From positions 1-64,000 of the forward strand of contig NZ_AQXH01000003.1 of NCBI RefSeq assembly GCF_000375465.1: a DNA stretch of 64,000 bases. Direction: 5' to 3'. Under the pieces are notes generated by a model. The model was not told the DNA's origin. It saw only the letters and a list, made by a program, of their open reading frames with translations, and searched no databases. Positions 25,474-36,433 of the stretch are shown piece after piece (position 1 is the first letter of the stretch; every line of letters starts with the position of its first letter). The translations under genes and the position numbers were made by a program. Source of the stretch: Balneola vulgaris DSM 17893. Lineage in GTDB: Bacteria; Bacteroidota; Rhodothermia; Balneolales; Balneolaceae.

Positions 25474-26394
25474 TTATATCTTCGATAAAAAGCGCTTAAT
25501 CTTTCGTTGGACAGCATTAAGCTTATAGCCCATTGTTTTCTCATTGCTTAATTTCGACTCAAAAACATCTTTTTGTAACTCAAAATGTTCATTTTTAAAA
25601 GTTGGCATTTTTAATTCCCCTCTTTGAGCTATGATAAACATTTCACCTTTGCATAGATCATCTTCATCTACTAACCCAAGAATTTTGAAGCCTGCTTTTT
25701 CAAATAATTTTGTCAGTGTAAATTTGTTGAAGTAATAAGTATGAACATTTCGAAACCAAGACTTTTCCAAGTTTTGGGTTGGTTTCAAATTATTGGGTAC
25801 AGCTAGATAAATTATACCCGAATCTCTTAGCACTGCTCTCACTTTTTTAAGCACTTCAAGAGGATCTAAGAAATGTTCTAACACATGCCTTAGTATTATA
25901 AAATCAAAAGCACTTTCATAACCAAGATGCCAATCTGTATCTACATCATCCCCAATTACAGTAACCCCATAAGCTTCTAGGCTTTTTTTTGATTCTATCG
26001 AGGGCTCAATAGCATATAGGTTACTATTAGGAAATAGAGTATCGAAATGCATGAGATTCTCTCCCTCTCCACTGCCTATATCTAAGATTTTTTCAGCTTC
26101 AGTTGGCAAAAGGTTCAATCGTGTAAGTCGTTCTGCAATCAGATTTAATTCATCAATTGCGATATTGGCATTAGCTGAACCTTTGGGACGGTAATATTTA
26201 TCGTACTCGTGCTGATAAAAATGAAGATACGAACCTCTATCCCATCGCGGATTTAGATAACCAAGCCCACAATTCTTACATAATACAACATGTATAGGAA
26301 GGCCAAATTTTCCTTTATTCGAGACCTCTTCATACTCGTTTGAGTTACATAGATTACAATTTACAGTTTCAAACGTATAGTTCACGAAAGGCAT
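25474..26394 (-). CDS. SAM-dependent methyltransferase with N-terminal zinc-binding motif
   Basis: A 306-residue protein. Residues about 13-45 hold two Cys pairs (CNLC and CKNC), a likely zinc knuckle. The class I methyltransferase core follows: ILDIGSGEGENLMHF (SAM-binding loop), an acidic LYAIEPS strand end, and FDFIILRHVLEHFLDPLEVL. This layout is common in sugar or surface-polysaccharide methyltransferases of the Methyltransf_23 type. It is a single gene flanked by a 116-bp and a 316-bp gap. The acceptor is unknown. Confidence 0.87.
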   Translation of the reverse strand: MPFVNYTFETVNCNLCNSNEYEEVSNKGKFGLPIHVVLCKNCGLGYLNPRWDRGSYLHFYQHEYDKYYRPKGSANANIAIDELNLIAERLTRLNLLPTEAEKILDIGSGEGENLMHFDTLFPNSNLYAIEPSIESKKSLEAYGVTVIGDDVDTDWHLGYESAFDFIILRHVLEHFLDPLEVLKKVRAVLRDSGIIYLAVPNNLKPTQNLEKSWFRNVHTYYFNKFTLTKLFEKAGFKILGLVDEDDLCKGEMFIIAQRGELKMPTFKNEHFELQKDVFESKLSNEKTMGYKLNAVQRKIKRFLSKI

Positions 26395-26710
26395 TCCTTC
26401 AAATAATTACTGAAGCTAGACTAGTTTATTAATGAACTCTTTGTTCTGCTAATTAATAAATAAACTGAAAAGCGATTAGAGTGATAATAATTAAATCACG
26501 CTTGAGTTCAATGTGTTATTTGAATTGATATAGCATGAGTTTTAGCAACTCTACGTGCTAGGAAACATAATCACTTCCTTTTCACTTACACTACATATTC
26601 ATGTGTTATTTAAGTGGAATACCTATTGCTTTTCCGTCAAATTTCGGCTTTTATAAAGCAGGACATTTACTACACACAATTACTATTAACAACTAACGAG
26701 GAGAGAACCT
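26395..26710. other. 316-bp intergenic region, no gene seen
   Basis: This AT-rich gap lies between the divergent methyltransferase and Sua5-like genes. I found no frame with a signal or domain, no strong hairpin and no riboswitch pattern. It presumably holds both promoters. At its right end, GAGGAG (26698-26703) is a strong Shine-Dalgarno 7 bases before the Sua5-like ATG, unusual in this window, where most genes lack one. Confidence 0.5.
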
Positions 26711-27328
26711 ATGGCAGAGCTCATAAAGCTTTATGAAGATCCAATCGATGAAAAAAAAGTAGCCCAAATTGTGAAGGTACTTAAGAACGGAGGCCTAGTA
26801 ATTTACCCTACCGACACCGTTTATGGCTTAGGATGCGATATCAACAATAAATCGGCATTAGAGAAATTAGCCCAGATCAAAGGGGTTAAACTTAAGAAAG
26901 CTGACTTTTCCTTTATCTGTCCTGACCTGAAAGACCTATCGGAGTATGTAAGCCAAATTGAAACGCAGACATTTAAAATCTTAAAGCGTTCATTACCGGG
27001 GCCTTATACATTTATTTTACCCGGAAGTAGTTCGCTGCCAACGGTATTCAAAAAGAAGAAAACGGTTGGGATTCGCATTCCTGATAACCCCATTACTTTA
27101 GCCATTGCAAAAGCTTTAGGAAACCCATTGGTAAACACCTCAATTCGAGATGAAGATGAAGTACTCGAGTACACTACAGACCCATCCCTAATATTTGAGA
27201 AATGGGAGCATCTTGTAGATATCGTAATAGATGGAGGGTTCGGAGATAATGAAGCCTCAACGGTTGTTGACCTTACCGGTGATGAACCTGTTTTACTTCG
27301 TGAAGGTAAAGGTGAGTTAGTTATTTGA
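26711..27328 (+). CDS. Sua5/YciO/YrdC-family threonylcarbamoyl-AMP synthase-like protein
   Basis: A 205-residue YrdC-fold protein with GGLVIYPTDTVYGLGCDI, then LKRSLPGPYTFIL, VGIRIPDNP and the STVVDLTGDEPVLLREG block that closes the nucleotide site. Members make threonylcarbamoyl-AMP for the t6A37 modification of tRNA. The overall form (no C-terminal Sua5 domain, KKADFSFIC region) is closest to the YciO branch, whose own role is less clear, so I leave the symbol blank. A strong GAGGAG ribosome site precedes the start, and a bidirectional terminator follows. Confidence 0.88.
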   Translation: MAELIKLYEDPIDEKKVAQIVKVLKNGGLVIYPTDTVYGLGCDINNKSALEKLAQIKGVKLKKADFSFICPDLKDLSEYVSQIETQTFKILKRSLPGPYTFILPGSSSLPTVFKKKKTVGIRIPDNPITLAIAKALGNPLVNTSIRDEDEVLEYTTDPSLIFEKWEHLVDIVIDGGFGDNEASTVVDLTGDEPVLLREGKGELVI

Positions 27329-27344
27329 TCCAATCTATAAAGCA

Positions 27345-27381
27345 CAAAAAAGCCCCACTGAATAATCAATGGGGCTTTTTT
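27345..27381. terminator. Bidirectional intrinsic terminator
   Basis: AGCCCCA (27351-27357) pairs with TGGGGCT (27370-27376). An A run precedes the stem and a T run follows it, so it can stop both the plus-strand Sua5-like gene and the minus-strand S9 peptidase gene. Confidence 0.93.
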
Positions 27382-27407
27382 TATAATAATTAAGTACTAA
27401 CTAAGCA

Positions 27408-29858
27408 TTAATCTATAGGCTTAGTTTCTCTTTGAATTGGTCTGCTTTCCGCATTTTTAACATATTTATTAAGCCAATTGGTCTGCTCGAATAACATATG
27501 TAGTAGTGATTCACGAGCCACGTAACCATGACTTTCATTTGGTAGCATTACAAGCTTTGCAATACCGCCTAATCCACTAATGGCAGAGTACATTCGCTTA
27601 CTTTGCATAGGGAAGGTACCAGAGTTGTTATCAGCTTCACCATGAATAAACAGGATAGGTTCATCCACTTTATCTGCATTCATGAATGGAGACATTGTGA
27701 AATAAATTTCAGGAGCTTCCCAGAATGTACGAGGCTCAGCTTGGAACCCGAATGGGGTTAATGAACGGTTGTATGCTCCACTACGCGCGATGCCCGCTCT
27801 AAAGATATCAGAATGTGCTAATAGGTTAGCCGTCATGAAGGCACCGTAACTATGGCCACCTACTCCAACACGTTCTGGATCTGAAACACCTCTTCGATCT
27901 AGTTCATCAACAATAGCTTGACCATTCGCTACTAACTGCTCTACAAACGTATCGTTAGGCTGTTGGTCGCCTTCACCAATAATAGGCATGGCAGCACCTT
28001 CTACAACGGCGTAGCCTTCAAGTAACATGAAGTGAGGTCCCCAATGGCTAATGTTAGCGAAACGATATGGAGAACTTGTAACCTGACTTGCAGCCGCAGC
28101 ACTTTTAAACTCTCGAGGGTATGCCCATACTAGAGTAGGCAACTTACCATCACGCTCTTTATCGTACCCTGGTGGCAGGTATACTGTAGCCGAAAGATTA
28201 ACACCATCAGAACGCTTATAGGTAATAAACTCTTTGGTTACATCTTTCAATTCAGGAGTTGGATGCTTGAAGAACGTAAGTTGCTTTACATCCCCTTTCT
28301 TTAAGTTTCTTTGATAATAATTGGGTTGTTCATTCACAGACTCACGACGGGTTATGATTTGCGAACCTTTATCATCTAGCACAGAAACTACATACTCATA
28401 GTAAGGAGCTTTAGCTCTCCATAGCTCTTTTGTTTTTTTGCTTTGAAGATCAAATTCACGCAAGAAAGGCATATTACCTTCTGGCGAATACCCTTGGCCC
28501 GTCATCAGTACTTTTCTACCCTTATCTATCGTATGAAGTACATAGGTACCATACTTTGAGCGTGTAAATTCTGGACTTCCTGGATCGCTGTAACGGTCTT
28601 CTGTACTACGATCGAAGATCAGTTCCTTTCGGTTTTTAGCTGGATCAACTAACCATGTTCTACCTCTACGAGTGCTTCTCCATGATTCGTTAATAAGAGC
28701 AAATCCTTCTGCCGCCCATGAGATTCCTGCATAACGGAATTCAAGATCAATGATTCCCTCAGGCTGGCCATTAAACGGAGCCTTCTGCATATACACGCGA
28801 TCTCTTTTTTCTACTTCACGGTATTGGTCACCGCCATCAAGTGCTTCAACCCAAGTGAGTGTAGCTGCTTCGTCTGCTCTCCACGAAATTGAGCGAGGAC
28901 CTTCAGATACTGATGAGAATCCAATTGGAATTTGATCCGCAAGTGGTAAATCAGCAACTAAGTGAACTTGCTTCCCATCTCGGTTCCAAACAGCTACTTT
29001 ATTAGGAAAGCGGTAAGCTGGAACACGGTATGAGTATGGCTTATGAATTTCTGTGGTTAAGATATATTCGCCGTTCGGGCTTAGGCTCATACCTCTATAA
29101 ATTCCAGGGCTGCCCAGTTTTTTTACGGTTCCATTCAAGGAAACTTCAGCTATTTGCGAAGTAAAGTAGAAATCAAAAAGGTCTTCATCATGCTTGTTTG
29201 CAAGAAGATCTTGGTACGTTCTAGCCGGTGCTGCTTTTCCAACACTTTCTTGGATTACGGGACCCAAAGGCGCCGTTTTTTGAACTGGAGCAGTTCCTCT
29301 ATTTTCAGGAACCATTTTAACGATTAAGCTGGAACCATCACGGGTCCATGTAAATGCCGAACCATAGGTATCATTCACAGATACATTTCCAATTCTAGAG
29401 GCATTGGCCGTTGAAATTTCTGCTTTCCATAATTCAATGTTGGAATCGGTAGTAACAAGAAAGGCAATCATATCACCTTTTGGCGACCAGCTAACATCCG
29501 AAATTTTTGGATTAGCAGGTAAGCCCTTTAAATCGATGTCTTTCCCAGACTTCATATCCCTAATAGTAATCCCATTATTCATTGAACGTGAACGCGAAGG
29601 TCCATTTGTTCTTGGGTTTATACGAACACCAGCCAATCTTAATTCGGGTTGCGAAACATCTTCAATAGATGGACGACCAGGTCTACTTAGTAACAACATG
29701 GTTGTTCCGTCGGGTGAGATCGAAACGGAAGGGGTTGAAGCTCCATCCACCAAATCAATCATTGGTTGCGACGGCTCTTGGTACCCATATTGTGCCTGTA
29801 TTGAAACAGTGCCTAGAACGAGTGCAAAGATCAACAATGCCAGTCCTTTGGTTTTCAT
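27408..29858 (-). CDS. S9-family prolyl oligopeptidase-type serine peptidase (secreted)
   Basis: An 816-residue protein with a signal peptide ending SIQAQ. The N-terminal 530 residues form a WD/PD40-type beta propeller with repeats such as KISDVSWSPKGDMIAFLV. The C-terminal alpha/beta-hydrolase has the nucleophile Ser670 in GVGGHSYGAFMTANLLAH, a later Asp in LFIHGEADNNSG and the His in NESHGYV, the Ser-Asp-His triad of S9. Length and sequence fit the S9 branch that includes glutamyl endopeptidase and dipeptidyl-peptidase-like enzymes. It probably trims peptides in the periplasm. It is transcribed alone, bounded by terminators at both ends. Confidence 0.92.
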   Translation of the reverse strand: MKTKGLALLIFALVLGTVSIQAQYGYQEPSQPMIDLVDGASTPSVSISPDGTTMLLLSRPGRPSIEDVSQPELRLAGVRINPRTNGPSRSRSMNNGITIRDMKSGKDIDLKGLPANPKISDVSWSPKGDMIAFLVTTDSNIELWKAEISTANASRIGNVSVNDTYGSAFTWTRDGSSLIVKMVPENRGTAPVQKTAPLGPVIQESVGKAAPARTYQDLLANKHDEDLFDFYFTSQIAEVSLNGTVKKLGSPGIYRGMSLSPNGEYILTTEIHKPYSYRVPAYRFPNKVAVWNRDGKQVHLVADLPLADQIPIGFSSVSEGPRSISWRADEAATLTWVEALDGGDQYREVEKRDRVYMQKAPFNGQPEGIIDLEFRYAGISWAAEGFALINESWRSTRRGRTWLVDPAKNRKELIFDRSTEDRYSDPGSPEFTRSKYGTYVLHTIDKGRKVLMTGQGYSPEGNMPFLREFDLQSKKTKELWRAKAPYYEYVVSVLDDKGSQIITRRESVNEQPNYYQRNLKKGDVKQLTFFKHPTPELKDVTKEFITYKRSDGVNLSATVYLPPGYDKERDGKLPTLVWAYPREFKSAAAASQVTSSPYRFANISHWGPHFMLLEGYAVVEGAAMPIIGEGDQQPNDTFVEQLVANGQAIVDELDRRGVSDPERVGVGGHSYGAFMTANLLAHSDIFRAGIARSGAYNRSLTPFGFQAEPRTFWEAPEIYFTMSPFMNADKVDEPILFIHGEADNNSGTFPMQSKRMYSAISGLGGIAKLVMLPNESHGYVARESLLHMLFEQTNWLNKYVKNAESRPIQRETKPID

Positions 29859-29932
29859 AAGCTTAGTATATAGTTAGTGTTTTGTGAGATTAAATAATCT
29901 CTATGTTACACAACTAACAAACAAGCAGAAGT

Positions 29933-29968
29933 AAAAAAACAAAAAAAGCCAGATAAACCGGCTTTAAA
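29933..29968 (-). terminator. Intrinsic terminator after the M20 peptidase gene
   Basis: On the minus strand, AAAGCC (29965-29960) pairs with GGCTTT (29950-29945), followed by a T run. It lies just past the M20 stop and before the S9 gene, so these two peptidase genes are separate transcription units. Confidence 0.85.
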
Positions 29969-29988
29969 AGGATCTAAATCGATGATTC

Positions 29989-31293
29989 CTAATTTTTAGA
30001 CAAACGATATAATAGTACTGCTGCACGCTTAGTTTGTAAGGGTAGCGTATGTAAATGCCCTACTTCATTTACGGTATGGTCATCTGCGCCGCCCATGCCT
30101 AAGGCATCTATGGCCATATCCACATAACCCGCAGTAAACGAAACATCCGCAGCTCCAGCCTTCAATGGATTTACCGGCTCTACTTTTCCAAAGCCTAGGT
30201 CTTCACTTACTTTTGTATAGATTTCCAACAACTTGTGATTGCCTTCGGTTGGTGCTAATGGTGGGTACCCATCAAAGAACGTGATAGTAGCCTTTGTTTG
30301 CGGTCTGTTTTGGGCAACAATCTCTTTCATTTTTCGCTGTACTCTTTCCACCTGTTCAGGTGATAGCGCGCGGATGTCTCCTGTAACCACAACACTTTGA
30401 GCAACCACATTGTCTTTCCCGAAAGCCGTACCTGATTTCGCTACGGCATCATGATTAAGCTCAGTTCCACCAAGAATTAAACCTGGATTAAAGGTGAGAA
30501 ACTCTTCCGACCTAAGTTCTTCATAGAAGGCGTTTAGAATACGTGAAGCTTCATAAATAGCACCAGCCCCCACATCTTCCCGGAATATCTGAGAGGAATG
30601 GGCTGCATTACCGCTTACTTGAAGCTCCCAGCCAATTGAACCACGACGGGATACATTTGCTGTGGCAGGGTTGCCATCTCCATTTTCAAATCCAATTGCG
30701 ATATCAGCCCACTTCGCGGCATCTACCAAGGCTTTCTTCGATAAATCCAGAGGCTTACCACTGTATTCCTCATCTCCCGTCATTACAACGGTGATGTTCA
30801 TATCCTTGAGCTTCCCTGCTTTCTTCAATGCTTTTAAGGCATAAATGATGATCACATCACCGCCCTTCATATCTGCGATTCCGGGTCCTTTCGCTACATT
30901 GTCATCAACCAATTCATATTCTTGAAAAGGGCTATCCTTTTCAAATACAGTATCCAAATGGCCGATTAAAAGGAGTTTAGGAGCATCACTCCCACTGTGG
31001 TAATGGGCAACAAGGTGACCTGCTCGATTGAAAGCAGCCCCATCTTCCCAAATAGTTTCAAAGCCCAATGCATCAAATTCCTTACGAAGCACATCACCTA
31101 CTTCACGAACTCCTTCGAAGTTCATGGTTCCACTATTTATGTTTACGATGTCTTTGAGTAGTGCAAGTGCTTCTGCATTTTCCTCATCTACATAATTGAT
31201 CAAGTTTCTTTCAACTTGATCAACTTGTGCGAATGACGCGCCACTTAAGGCACAAATAGTAAATACTAGAAGTAGTTTAGTGTAAAGCTTCAT
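29989..31293 (-). CDS. M20-family carboxypeptidase (glutamate carboxypeptidase-like), secreted
   Basis: A 434-residue protein with a signal peptide ending GASFAQ. Zinc ligands and catalytic acids are visible in IGHLDTVFEKD (His, Asp), GPGIADMKGGD (bridging Asp), TGDEEYSG (Glu-Glu) and DDHTVNEVGH (terminal His). The M20 dimerisation domain sits in the middle (about 210-320). The closest match is carboxypeptidase G2-type enzymes that release C-terminal Glu. It follows gcvP by 9 bases on the same strand and probably shares its transcript. Confidence 0.9.
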   Translation of the reverse strand: MKLYTKLLLVFTICALSGASFAQVDQVERNLINYVDEENAEALALLKDIVNINSGTMNFEGVREVGDVLRKEFDALGFETIWEDGAAFNRAGHLVAHYHSGSDAPKLLLIGHLDTVFEKDSPFQEYELVDDNVAKGPGIADMKGGDVIIIYALKALKKAGKLKDMNITVVMTGDEEYSGKPLDLSKKALVDAAKWADIAIGFENGDGNPATANVSRRGSIGWELQVSGNAAHSSQIFREDVGAGAIYEASRILNAFYEELRSEEFLTFNPGLILGGTELNHDAVAKSGTAFGKDNVVAQSVVVTGDIRALSPEQVERVQRKMKEIVAQNRPQTKATITFFDGYPPLAPTEGNHKLLEIYTKVSEDLGFGKVEPVNPLKAGAADVSFTAGYVDMAIDALGMGGADDHTVNEVGHLHTLPLQTKRAAVLLYRLSKN

Positions 31294-31302
31294 AGGATAT
31301 TT

Positions 31303-34197
31303 TTAGTCTGCGATTTCTTCAATAGCATAAGCATCTATTGGAATACAAGAACATACTAAGTTCCTGTCGCCATAAGCATCGTCTACACGAGATACAGCTG
31401 GCCAAAACTTATCTTCACGTAACCTTTGTACAGGGAATGCACCTTTTTCACGTGGGTAGTCTCTATTCCAATCTGAATCCATCACTACTCTCATCGTATG
31501 TGGAGCATGCTTTAGAACGTTGCTTTCGATTTTAGCTTTGCCTTCTTCAATTTCACGAATTTCATTACGGATACCAATCATTGCCTCGCAAAAGCGATCT
31601 AATTCTTCTTTAGTCTCACTTTCAGTCGGTTCAATCATAAGCGTACCTGCAACAGGGAAACTCATAGTTGGGGCATGGTAACCGTAATCCATTAAACGCT
31701 TAGCAATATCCACAGCTTCGATTCCTGCACTTTGCTTAAACGGACGTAAATCTGCGATAAACTCATGAGCCGCTCTACCTGTTTTACCCGTGTATAGAAT
31801 TGGGTAATGATCCTTTAAGCGATCTTTGATGTAGTTCGCATTTAAGATTGCGTTCTTCGTTGCATCTTCAAGTCCTTCTGTGCCCATCATTCGGATGTAA
31901 GCATATGAAATGGTTAGGATACTAGCGCTACCCCAAGGAGCTGCCGAAATTGCTGGAATTGCTTGCTCGCCACCTGTTTTTACAACAGGGTTTCCTGATA
32001 GAAAGGGTGCTAAGTGTTCTGCCACACCAATGGGTCCCATTCCTGGGCCACCGCCACCATGTGGAATACAAAATGTCTTATGAAGGTTTAAGTGACATAC
32101 ATCAGCACCAATTTCTCCTGGGCTCGTTAGTCCCACCTGCGCATTCATGTTTGCACCATCCATATATACCTGACCACCATGTTCGTGGATGATATCACAA
32201 ATATCTTTGATGCGATGCTCAAATACCCCATGTGTAGAAGGGTATGTAACCATAAGCGCCGCAAGTCGGTCACTGTATTTCTCAGCCTTCTCTTTTAGAT
32301 CGTCTACAGAAATGTTTCCGTGCTTATCACATTGAGTAACCACTACTTCCATTCCCGCCATAACCGCACTTGCAGGATTTGTTCCATGTGCTGAAGAAGG
32401 AATTAAAGCCACATTTCGGTGATCTTCGCCCCTACTTTTGTGATATGCTCGAATTACCATTAATCCAGCATACTCACCTTGTGCACCTGAATTTGGCTGA
32501 AGTGATACTTTATGAAATCCAGTGATTTCACTTAACCAAGCATCTAAATCTTCAAATAGCTTTGTATACCCTTTTGCTTGTTCAACAGGAACAAATGGAT
32601 GCATTTGTCCAAACTCCGGCCAAGTTACCGGTATCATTTCTGCTGTTGCATTCAACTTCATAGTACAAGAGCCTAGCGAAATCATAGAGTGCACTAATGA
32701 TAAATCTTTGCTCTCTAAACGCTTCATATAGCGCAGCATTTCATGCTCGGTGTGGTACAAGTTGAATACTGGATGCTCTAAATATGAACTCGTTCTTGTT
32801 AAGCCTTCCGGTAATTTCACCTCAACAGTTTCGGCGTGTGAACGAACATCAAAATTCTGCTTTCTACCTTCGGCTTCAGCAAATACTGCGAGCACTGCTT
32901 CTACATCTTCTAGCTCTTTTGCTTCATCGAAAGCGATACCAATACGTCCGTCACCGAAATATCTGAAGTTCAGCTCGTTTGCTTCAGCAACAGAGCGCAC
33001 TTGTTCTTCATTGGCTTTAACAGTGATGGTATCAAAGAAATTAGAAGTTTCAACCACTACTCCCATTGCTTCCAATCCAGCTTTTGTGAGCTTGGTAAGT
33101 CCATGAATTTTAGCGGCAATTTTCTTCAAGCCATTAGGACCATGATACACACCATACATTCCAGCCATAACCGCAAGTAGCACTTGAGCTGTACAAATAT
33201 TTGAAGTAGCCTTTTCACGACGGATGTGCTGCTCACGAGTTTGAAGGGCCATTCGATAAGCTGGCTTTCCTTCAGCATCTTGAGTTACCCCAATGATACG
33301 GCCCGGTATCTGACGCTTAAAATTATCTTTTGCTGCAAAGTATGCTGCATGTGGTCCGCCATATCCCATCGGCACACCAAATCGCTGAGTAGTACCCACA
33401 ACCACATCAGCACCCATTTCGCCAGGAGGTGTTAATAGGGTAAGGCTCAATAAATCTGCAGCTACAACTGAGTACACACTATTTTCTTGAGCAGCAGCTA
33501 TTAAGTCGGTGTAGTCTTCAACAGATCCATCTGTTGCCGGATATTGGAGTAAAATTGCAAATAGCTCTGGATCAGTTACATCTACTTTCTTGTGGTCTCC
33601 AACAATTACCTCCACTCCAATCGGCTCAGCACGTGTTAAAATCACATCTATTGTTTGTGGGTGACATAATTCACTCACGAAAAACTTTAGGGCTTCTTTC
33701 TTCTTTTTGCCTTTGCGTTGGCCTAAAAGCATACTCATTGCTTCGGCTGCTGCAGTACCTTCATCTAATAGTGAAGCATTGGCGAGCTCCATCCCCGTCA
33801 AGTCACTTACTAGGGTTTGAAAATTAATAAGAGCTTCAAGCCTACCTTGTGCAATCTCAGCTTGGTAAGGAGTGTAAGCTGTATACCACGATGGGTTCTC
33901 TAAGATATTTCTCTTAATCACATTCGGCACATGGGTATCGTAGTAGCCCATGCCGATAAAACTTTTATAAATCTTGTTTTGGGATGCTAGTTCTTTGAAC
34001 TCAGTAAGGAAATCAACTTCACTAAGTGCTTCCGGTAAATTCAGTCTTTTTTCAGAGCGAATATTTTCTGGAATGGTTTCATCGATAAGCTGCTCAATAC
34101 TTTCAGCTCCGATGGTTTTTAGCATTTCTTTGGTAGCCTCAACATCATTACCATTATGGCGATGGGCAAAAATTTCTTTGTTGAAGTTGATGTTCAT
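31303..34197 (-). CDS. gcvP: Glycine dehydrogenase (decarboxylating), GcvP
   Basis: A full-length 964-residue P-protein of the glycine cleavage system, of the single-chain (fused) type. The N-terminal half carries [19 protein letters not shown] and [18 protein letters not shown]. The C-terminal catalytic half has [15 protein letters not shown] and the PLP lysine in [16 protein letters not shown]. It decarboxylates glycine and passes the aminomethyl group to GcvH. No gcvT or gcvH gene is adjacent, so the system is dispersed here. I looked for a glycine riboswitch in the 215 bp upstream and did not see one. Confidence 0.97.
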   Translation of the reverse strand: MNINFNKEIFAHRHNGNDVEATKEMLKTIGAESIEQLIDETIPENIRSEKRLNLPEALSEVDFLTEFKELASQNKIYKSFIGMGYYDTHVPNVIKRNILENPSWYTAYTPYQAEIAQGRLEALINFQTLVSDLTGMELANASLLDEGTAAAEAMSMLLGQRKGKKKKEALKFFVSELCHPQTIDVILTRAEPIGVEVIVGDHKKVDVTDPELFAILLQYPATDGSVEDYTDLIAAAQENSVYSVVAADLLSLTLLTPPGEMGADVVVGTTQRFGVPMGYGGPHAAYFAAKDNFKRQIPGRIIGVTQDAEGKPAYRMALQTREQHIRREKATSNICTAQVLLAVMAGMYGVYHGPNGLKKIAAKIHGLTKLTKAGLEAMGVVVETSNFFDTITVKANEEQVRSVAEANELNFRYFGDGRIGIAFDEAKELEDVEAVLAVFAEAEGRKQNFDVRSHAETVEVKLPEGLTRTSSYLEHPVFNLYHTEHEMLRYMKRLESKDLSLVHSMISLGSCTMKLNATAEMIPVTWPEFGQMHPFVPVEQAKGYTKLFEDLDAWLSEITGFHKVSLQPNSGAQGEYAGLMVIRAYHKSRGEDHRNVALIPSSAHGTNPASAVMAGMEVVVTQCDKHGNISVDDLKEKAEKYSDRLAALMVTYPSTHGVFEHRIKDICDIIHEHGGQVYMDGANMNAQVGLTSPGEIGADVCHLNLHKTFCIPHGGGGPGMGPIGVAEHLAPFLSGNPVVKTGGEQAIPAISAAPWGSASILTISYAYIRMMGTEGLEDATKNAILNANYIKDRLKDHYPILYTGKTGRAAHEFIADLRPFKQSAGIEAVDIAKRLMDYGYHAPTMSFPVAGTLMIEPTESETKEELDRFCEAMIGIRNEIREIEEGKAKIESNVLKHAPHTMRVVMDSDWNRDYPREKGAFPVQRLREDKFWPAVSRVDDAYGDRNLVCSCIPIDAYAIEEIAD

Positions 34198-34412
34198 CGA
34201 AAGTACATCCTTTGTTTAAATTAAGAGAGTATTTTTATACCTGCTAAAGGCTATAGAGATAGCTTAACATCTTTCTTTAGAAGAAGGCTCCCAAAACTAC
34301 AAAAAATAGTATTTAAATTGGCGTAAAAACCTTCAGTAATAATACTATTTCTCCTTTTTTTTTGATTTATTAAGAGTCTTATCTCATTAAAAAAGAAAAA
34401 AGGATTTATATA

Positions 34413-36404
34413 ATGGAAAAAAGATGGAGTTTTAGCCTATTAGCGCTATTTATAATCGGGTTTTTGTCCTTTCCAGCACATGCTCAAGAGGATGCTGGAG
34501 ATATGAAAATTGTTCTGGAACCAGCTACGATCGAACTGAATGTTGGTGAAGAACTGCAACTTAAAGCAACTTTGGTTGATGCGAACGGTAATGCACAACC
34601 AGATAGCATGATCTTCTTCTCAAGAGCACGCAAGGCTTTGCTGGTTAGTAGAGATGGTTTAATAAAAGCTGTAGAGCCAGGTTCACACCAATTAGTAGTG
34701 TACAAAACAGCTCAGGGTTCAAATCCTGTTATGCGTATGAATGTGACAGTTACCGTTAATTATCCAGCGCTCGAACGCATTGCCTTTAACGACATTCCAA
34801 CTAATATGTACGAAGGCACTTCTTTTCAAGTAGAAACTCGTGTATTCGACGAAACGGGTTTCAAAAGAGAAGATATTACCGTTAGCGACTACACTTCATC
34901 TAATGAAAAAGTAGCCACTATTAATAAGTTTGGCCGACTACAAGCTAAATCGCCAGGTTCATATACCATTACAGCCAAAGTAGAAGGTGTTACTGAAACT
35001 TGGAAGGGTAAAGTAATTGCTAACCCTGTAGTTAGTGTTGAACTTGAAGTAGATAAAGACATTGCACGCACTGGCGATGTACTCACTTTAAATGCCGTAG
35101 CAAAAGACAATAGAGGTCGTGTAGTAGAAGATGCGCCTTTTGTGTATGCTTTTATAGCTATGCCAGATGACGATCGTGGGGAAGCTGCTCCCGCTCAAAT
35201 TGATCAACGTGGTAAGTTTGTGGCAAACAAATCAGGTTTATATACCATCACAGCACGCAATGCTGGAACTATCACTGAAGCTACAGTAAAGATTAACCCT
35301 AGAAATGTTCAACGTGAAATTGAAGTACTTGGGCATGGTGCTGTAACCGATGTTCCTACCTCCGACCTTTGGGTTTGGGAAGGCGTAGATGGCCGTGATT
35401 ATGCCGCAACGGGTACACATGTTGGCCGAGGTGAAGCTTTTTTCTGGGATGTTACCGACCCAACAAATATAGTGGCAATTGATACCATCACTGTTGATGC
35501 ACGAGTAGTTAACGATGTAAAAGTTTCTGAAGATGGTCGCATTGCGGTGATATCTCGTGAAGGTGCTTCCAACCGTAAAAATGGATTAGTAATACTTGAT
35601 GTAACCAATCCACGTGATGTTAAAATTATCTCTCATTTTGATGACGGCTTAACGGGTGGTGTTCACAATGTGTTCATTTACGAAGATCATATTTATGCTA
35701 TTAACAATGGTCGCCGTTATGATATCATCAATATCGAAGACCCAGCCAACCCTTACCGTGTTAGCCAATTTGAGCTTGATACCCCTGGCCATGCTGTGCA
35801 TGATGTGTGGATTGAAGATGGTATTGCATATTCCTCGAACTGGAGTGACGGTGTTGTAGCAGTAGACATTGGCAGTAAGCTTGATGGCGACATGCAAAGT
35901 GTAGGTGGTTCGCCTGAAAACCCAAAGATGCTTGGAAGCTACACTTACCCAAGCGGATGGAACCATGCTGCTTATCCATTTAAGAGCCAGTCATCCGACA
36001 ACTTTTACATTGCCGCTGGCGATGAAGCATTCCCGAATGGAGATCCAGCTGGTTGGATTCACTTCTTCAAACTAAACAATTGGGAAGAAGCCGAAGAAGT
36101 AGCCCGCTATGAAGTACCTGAAGCAGGTACACACAACCTTTGGGTAAAAGACGATATTATGTATGTAGCTTATTACCAAGGTGGTTTACGTATTGTGGAT
36201 GTATCGGGTGAGCTCATGGGTAACCTATACGACCAAGGCCGTGAAATCGCACGCTTCTTACCTAAAACTAGTGAAGGTAATGCTCCAAATACACCTATGG
36301 CTTGGGGGCCACAGCCTTACAAAGACATGATTTTTGTTTCTGATATGAGTTCTGGCCTTTGGGCTTTAAAACTCAAACCTATTCAGAATACAGCAAGTAA
36401 CTAA
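34413..36404 (+). CDS. Secreted Ig-like (BIG2) / LVIVD-repeat beta-propeller protein, copy 1
   Basis: A 663-residue protein with a signal peptide ending PAHAQ. Residues about 30-300 form three bacterial Ig-like (BIG2-type) domains, with typical strands such as SPGSYTITAKVEG. Residues about 305-655 form an LVIVD-type propeller, with repeats like NGLVILDVTNPRDVKIIS and GGLRIVDVSGE. It is closely paralogous to the next gene, 29 bp downstream. Such proteins are exported and probably bind surface ligands or partners; no enzyme motif is visible. The upstream gap contains a T-rich tract and an imperfectly spaced AT-rich inverted repeat. Confidence 0.85.
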   Translation: MEKRWSFSLLALFIIGFLSFPAHAQEDAGDMKIVLEPATIELNVGEELQLKATLVDANGNAQPDSMIFFSRARKALLVSRDGLIKAVEPGSHQLVVYKTAQGSNPVMRMNVTVTVNYPALERIAFNDIPTNMYEGTSFQVETRVFDETGFKREDITVSDYTSSNEKVATINKFGRLQAKSPGSYTITAKVEGVTETWKGKVIANPVVSVELEVDKDIARTGDVLTLNAVAKDNRGRVVEDAPFVYAFIAMPDDDRGEAAPAQIDQRGKFVANKSGLYTITARNAGTITEATVKINPRNVQREIEVLGHGAVTDVPTSDLWVWEGVDGRDYAATGTHVGRGEAFFWDVTDPTNIVAIDTITVDARVVNDVKVSEDGRIAVISREGASNRKNGLVILDVTNPRDVKIISHFDDGLTGGVHNVFIYEDHIYAINNGRRYDIINIEDPANPYRVSQFELDTPGHAVHDVWIEDGIAYSSNWSDGVVAVDIGSKLDGDMQSVGGSPENPKMLGSYTYPSGWNHAAYPFKSQSSDNFYIAAGDEAFPNGDPAGWIHFFKLNNWEEAEEVARYEVPEAGTHNLWVKDDIMYVAYYQGGLRIVDVSGELMGNLYDQGREIARFLPKTSEGNAPNTPMAWGPQPYKDMIFVSDMSSGLWALKLKPIQNTASN

Positions 36405-36433
36405 TTTATCTATAACCATAACTAATCAACAAC

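Noticed and set aside
34305-34349. AATAGTATT and AATACTATT inverted repeat followed by a T-rich tract, between gcvP and the first LVIVD gene
   Set aside because: The loop is 27 bases and the stem is all A/T-rich, too weak for a terminator here; no gene on the plus strand ends before it.
34198-34412. Possible glycine riboswitch upstream of gcvP
   Set aside because: I looked on the minus strand for the conserved glycine aptamer segments and found none.
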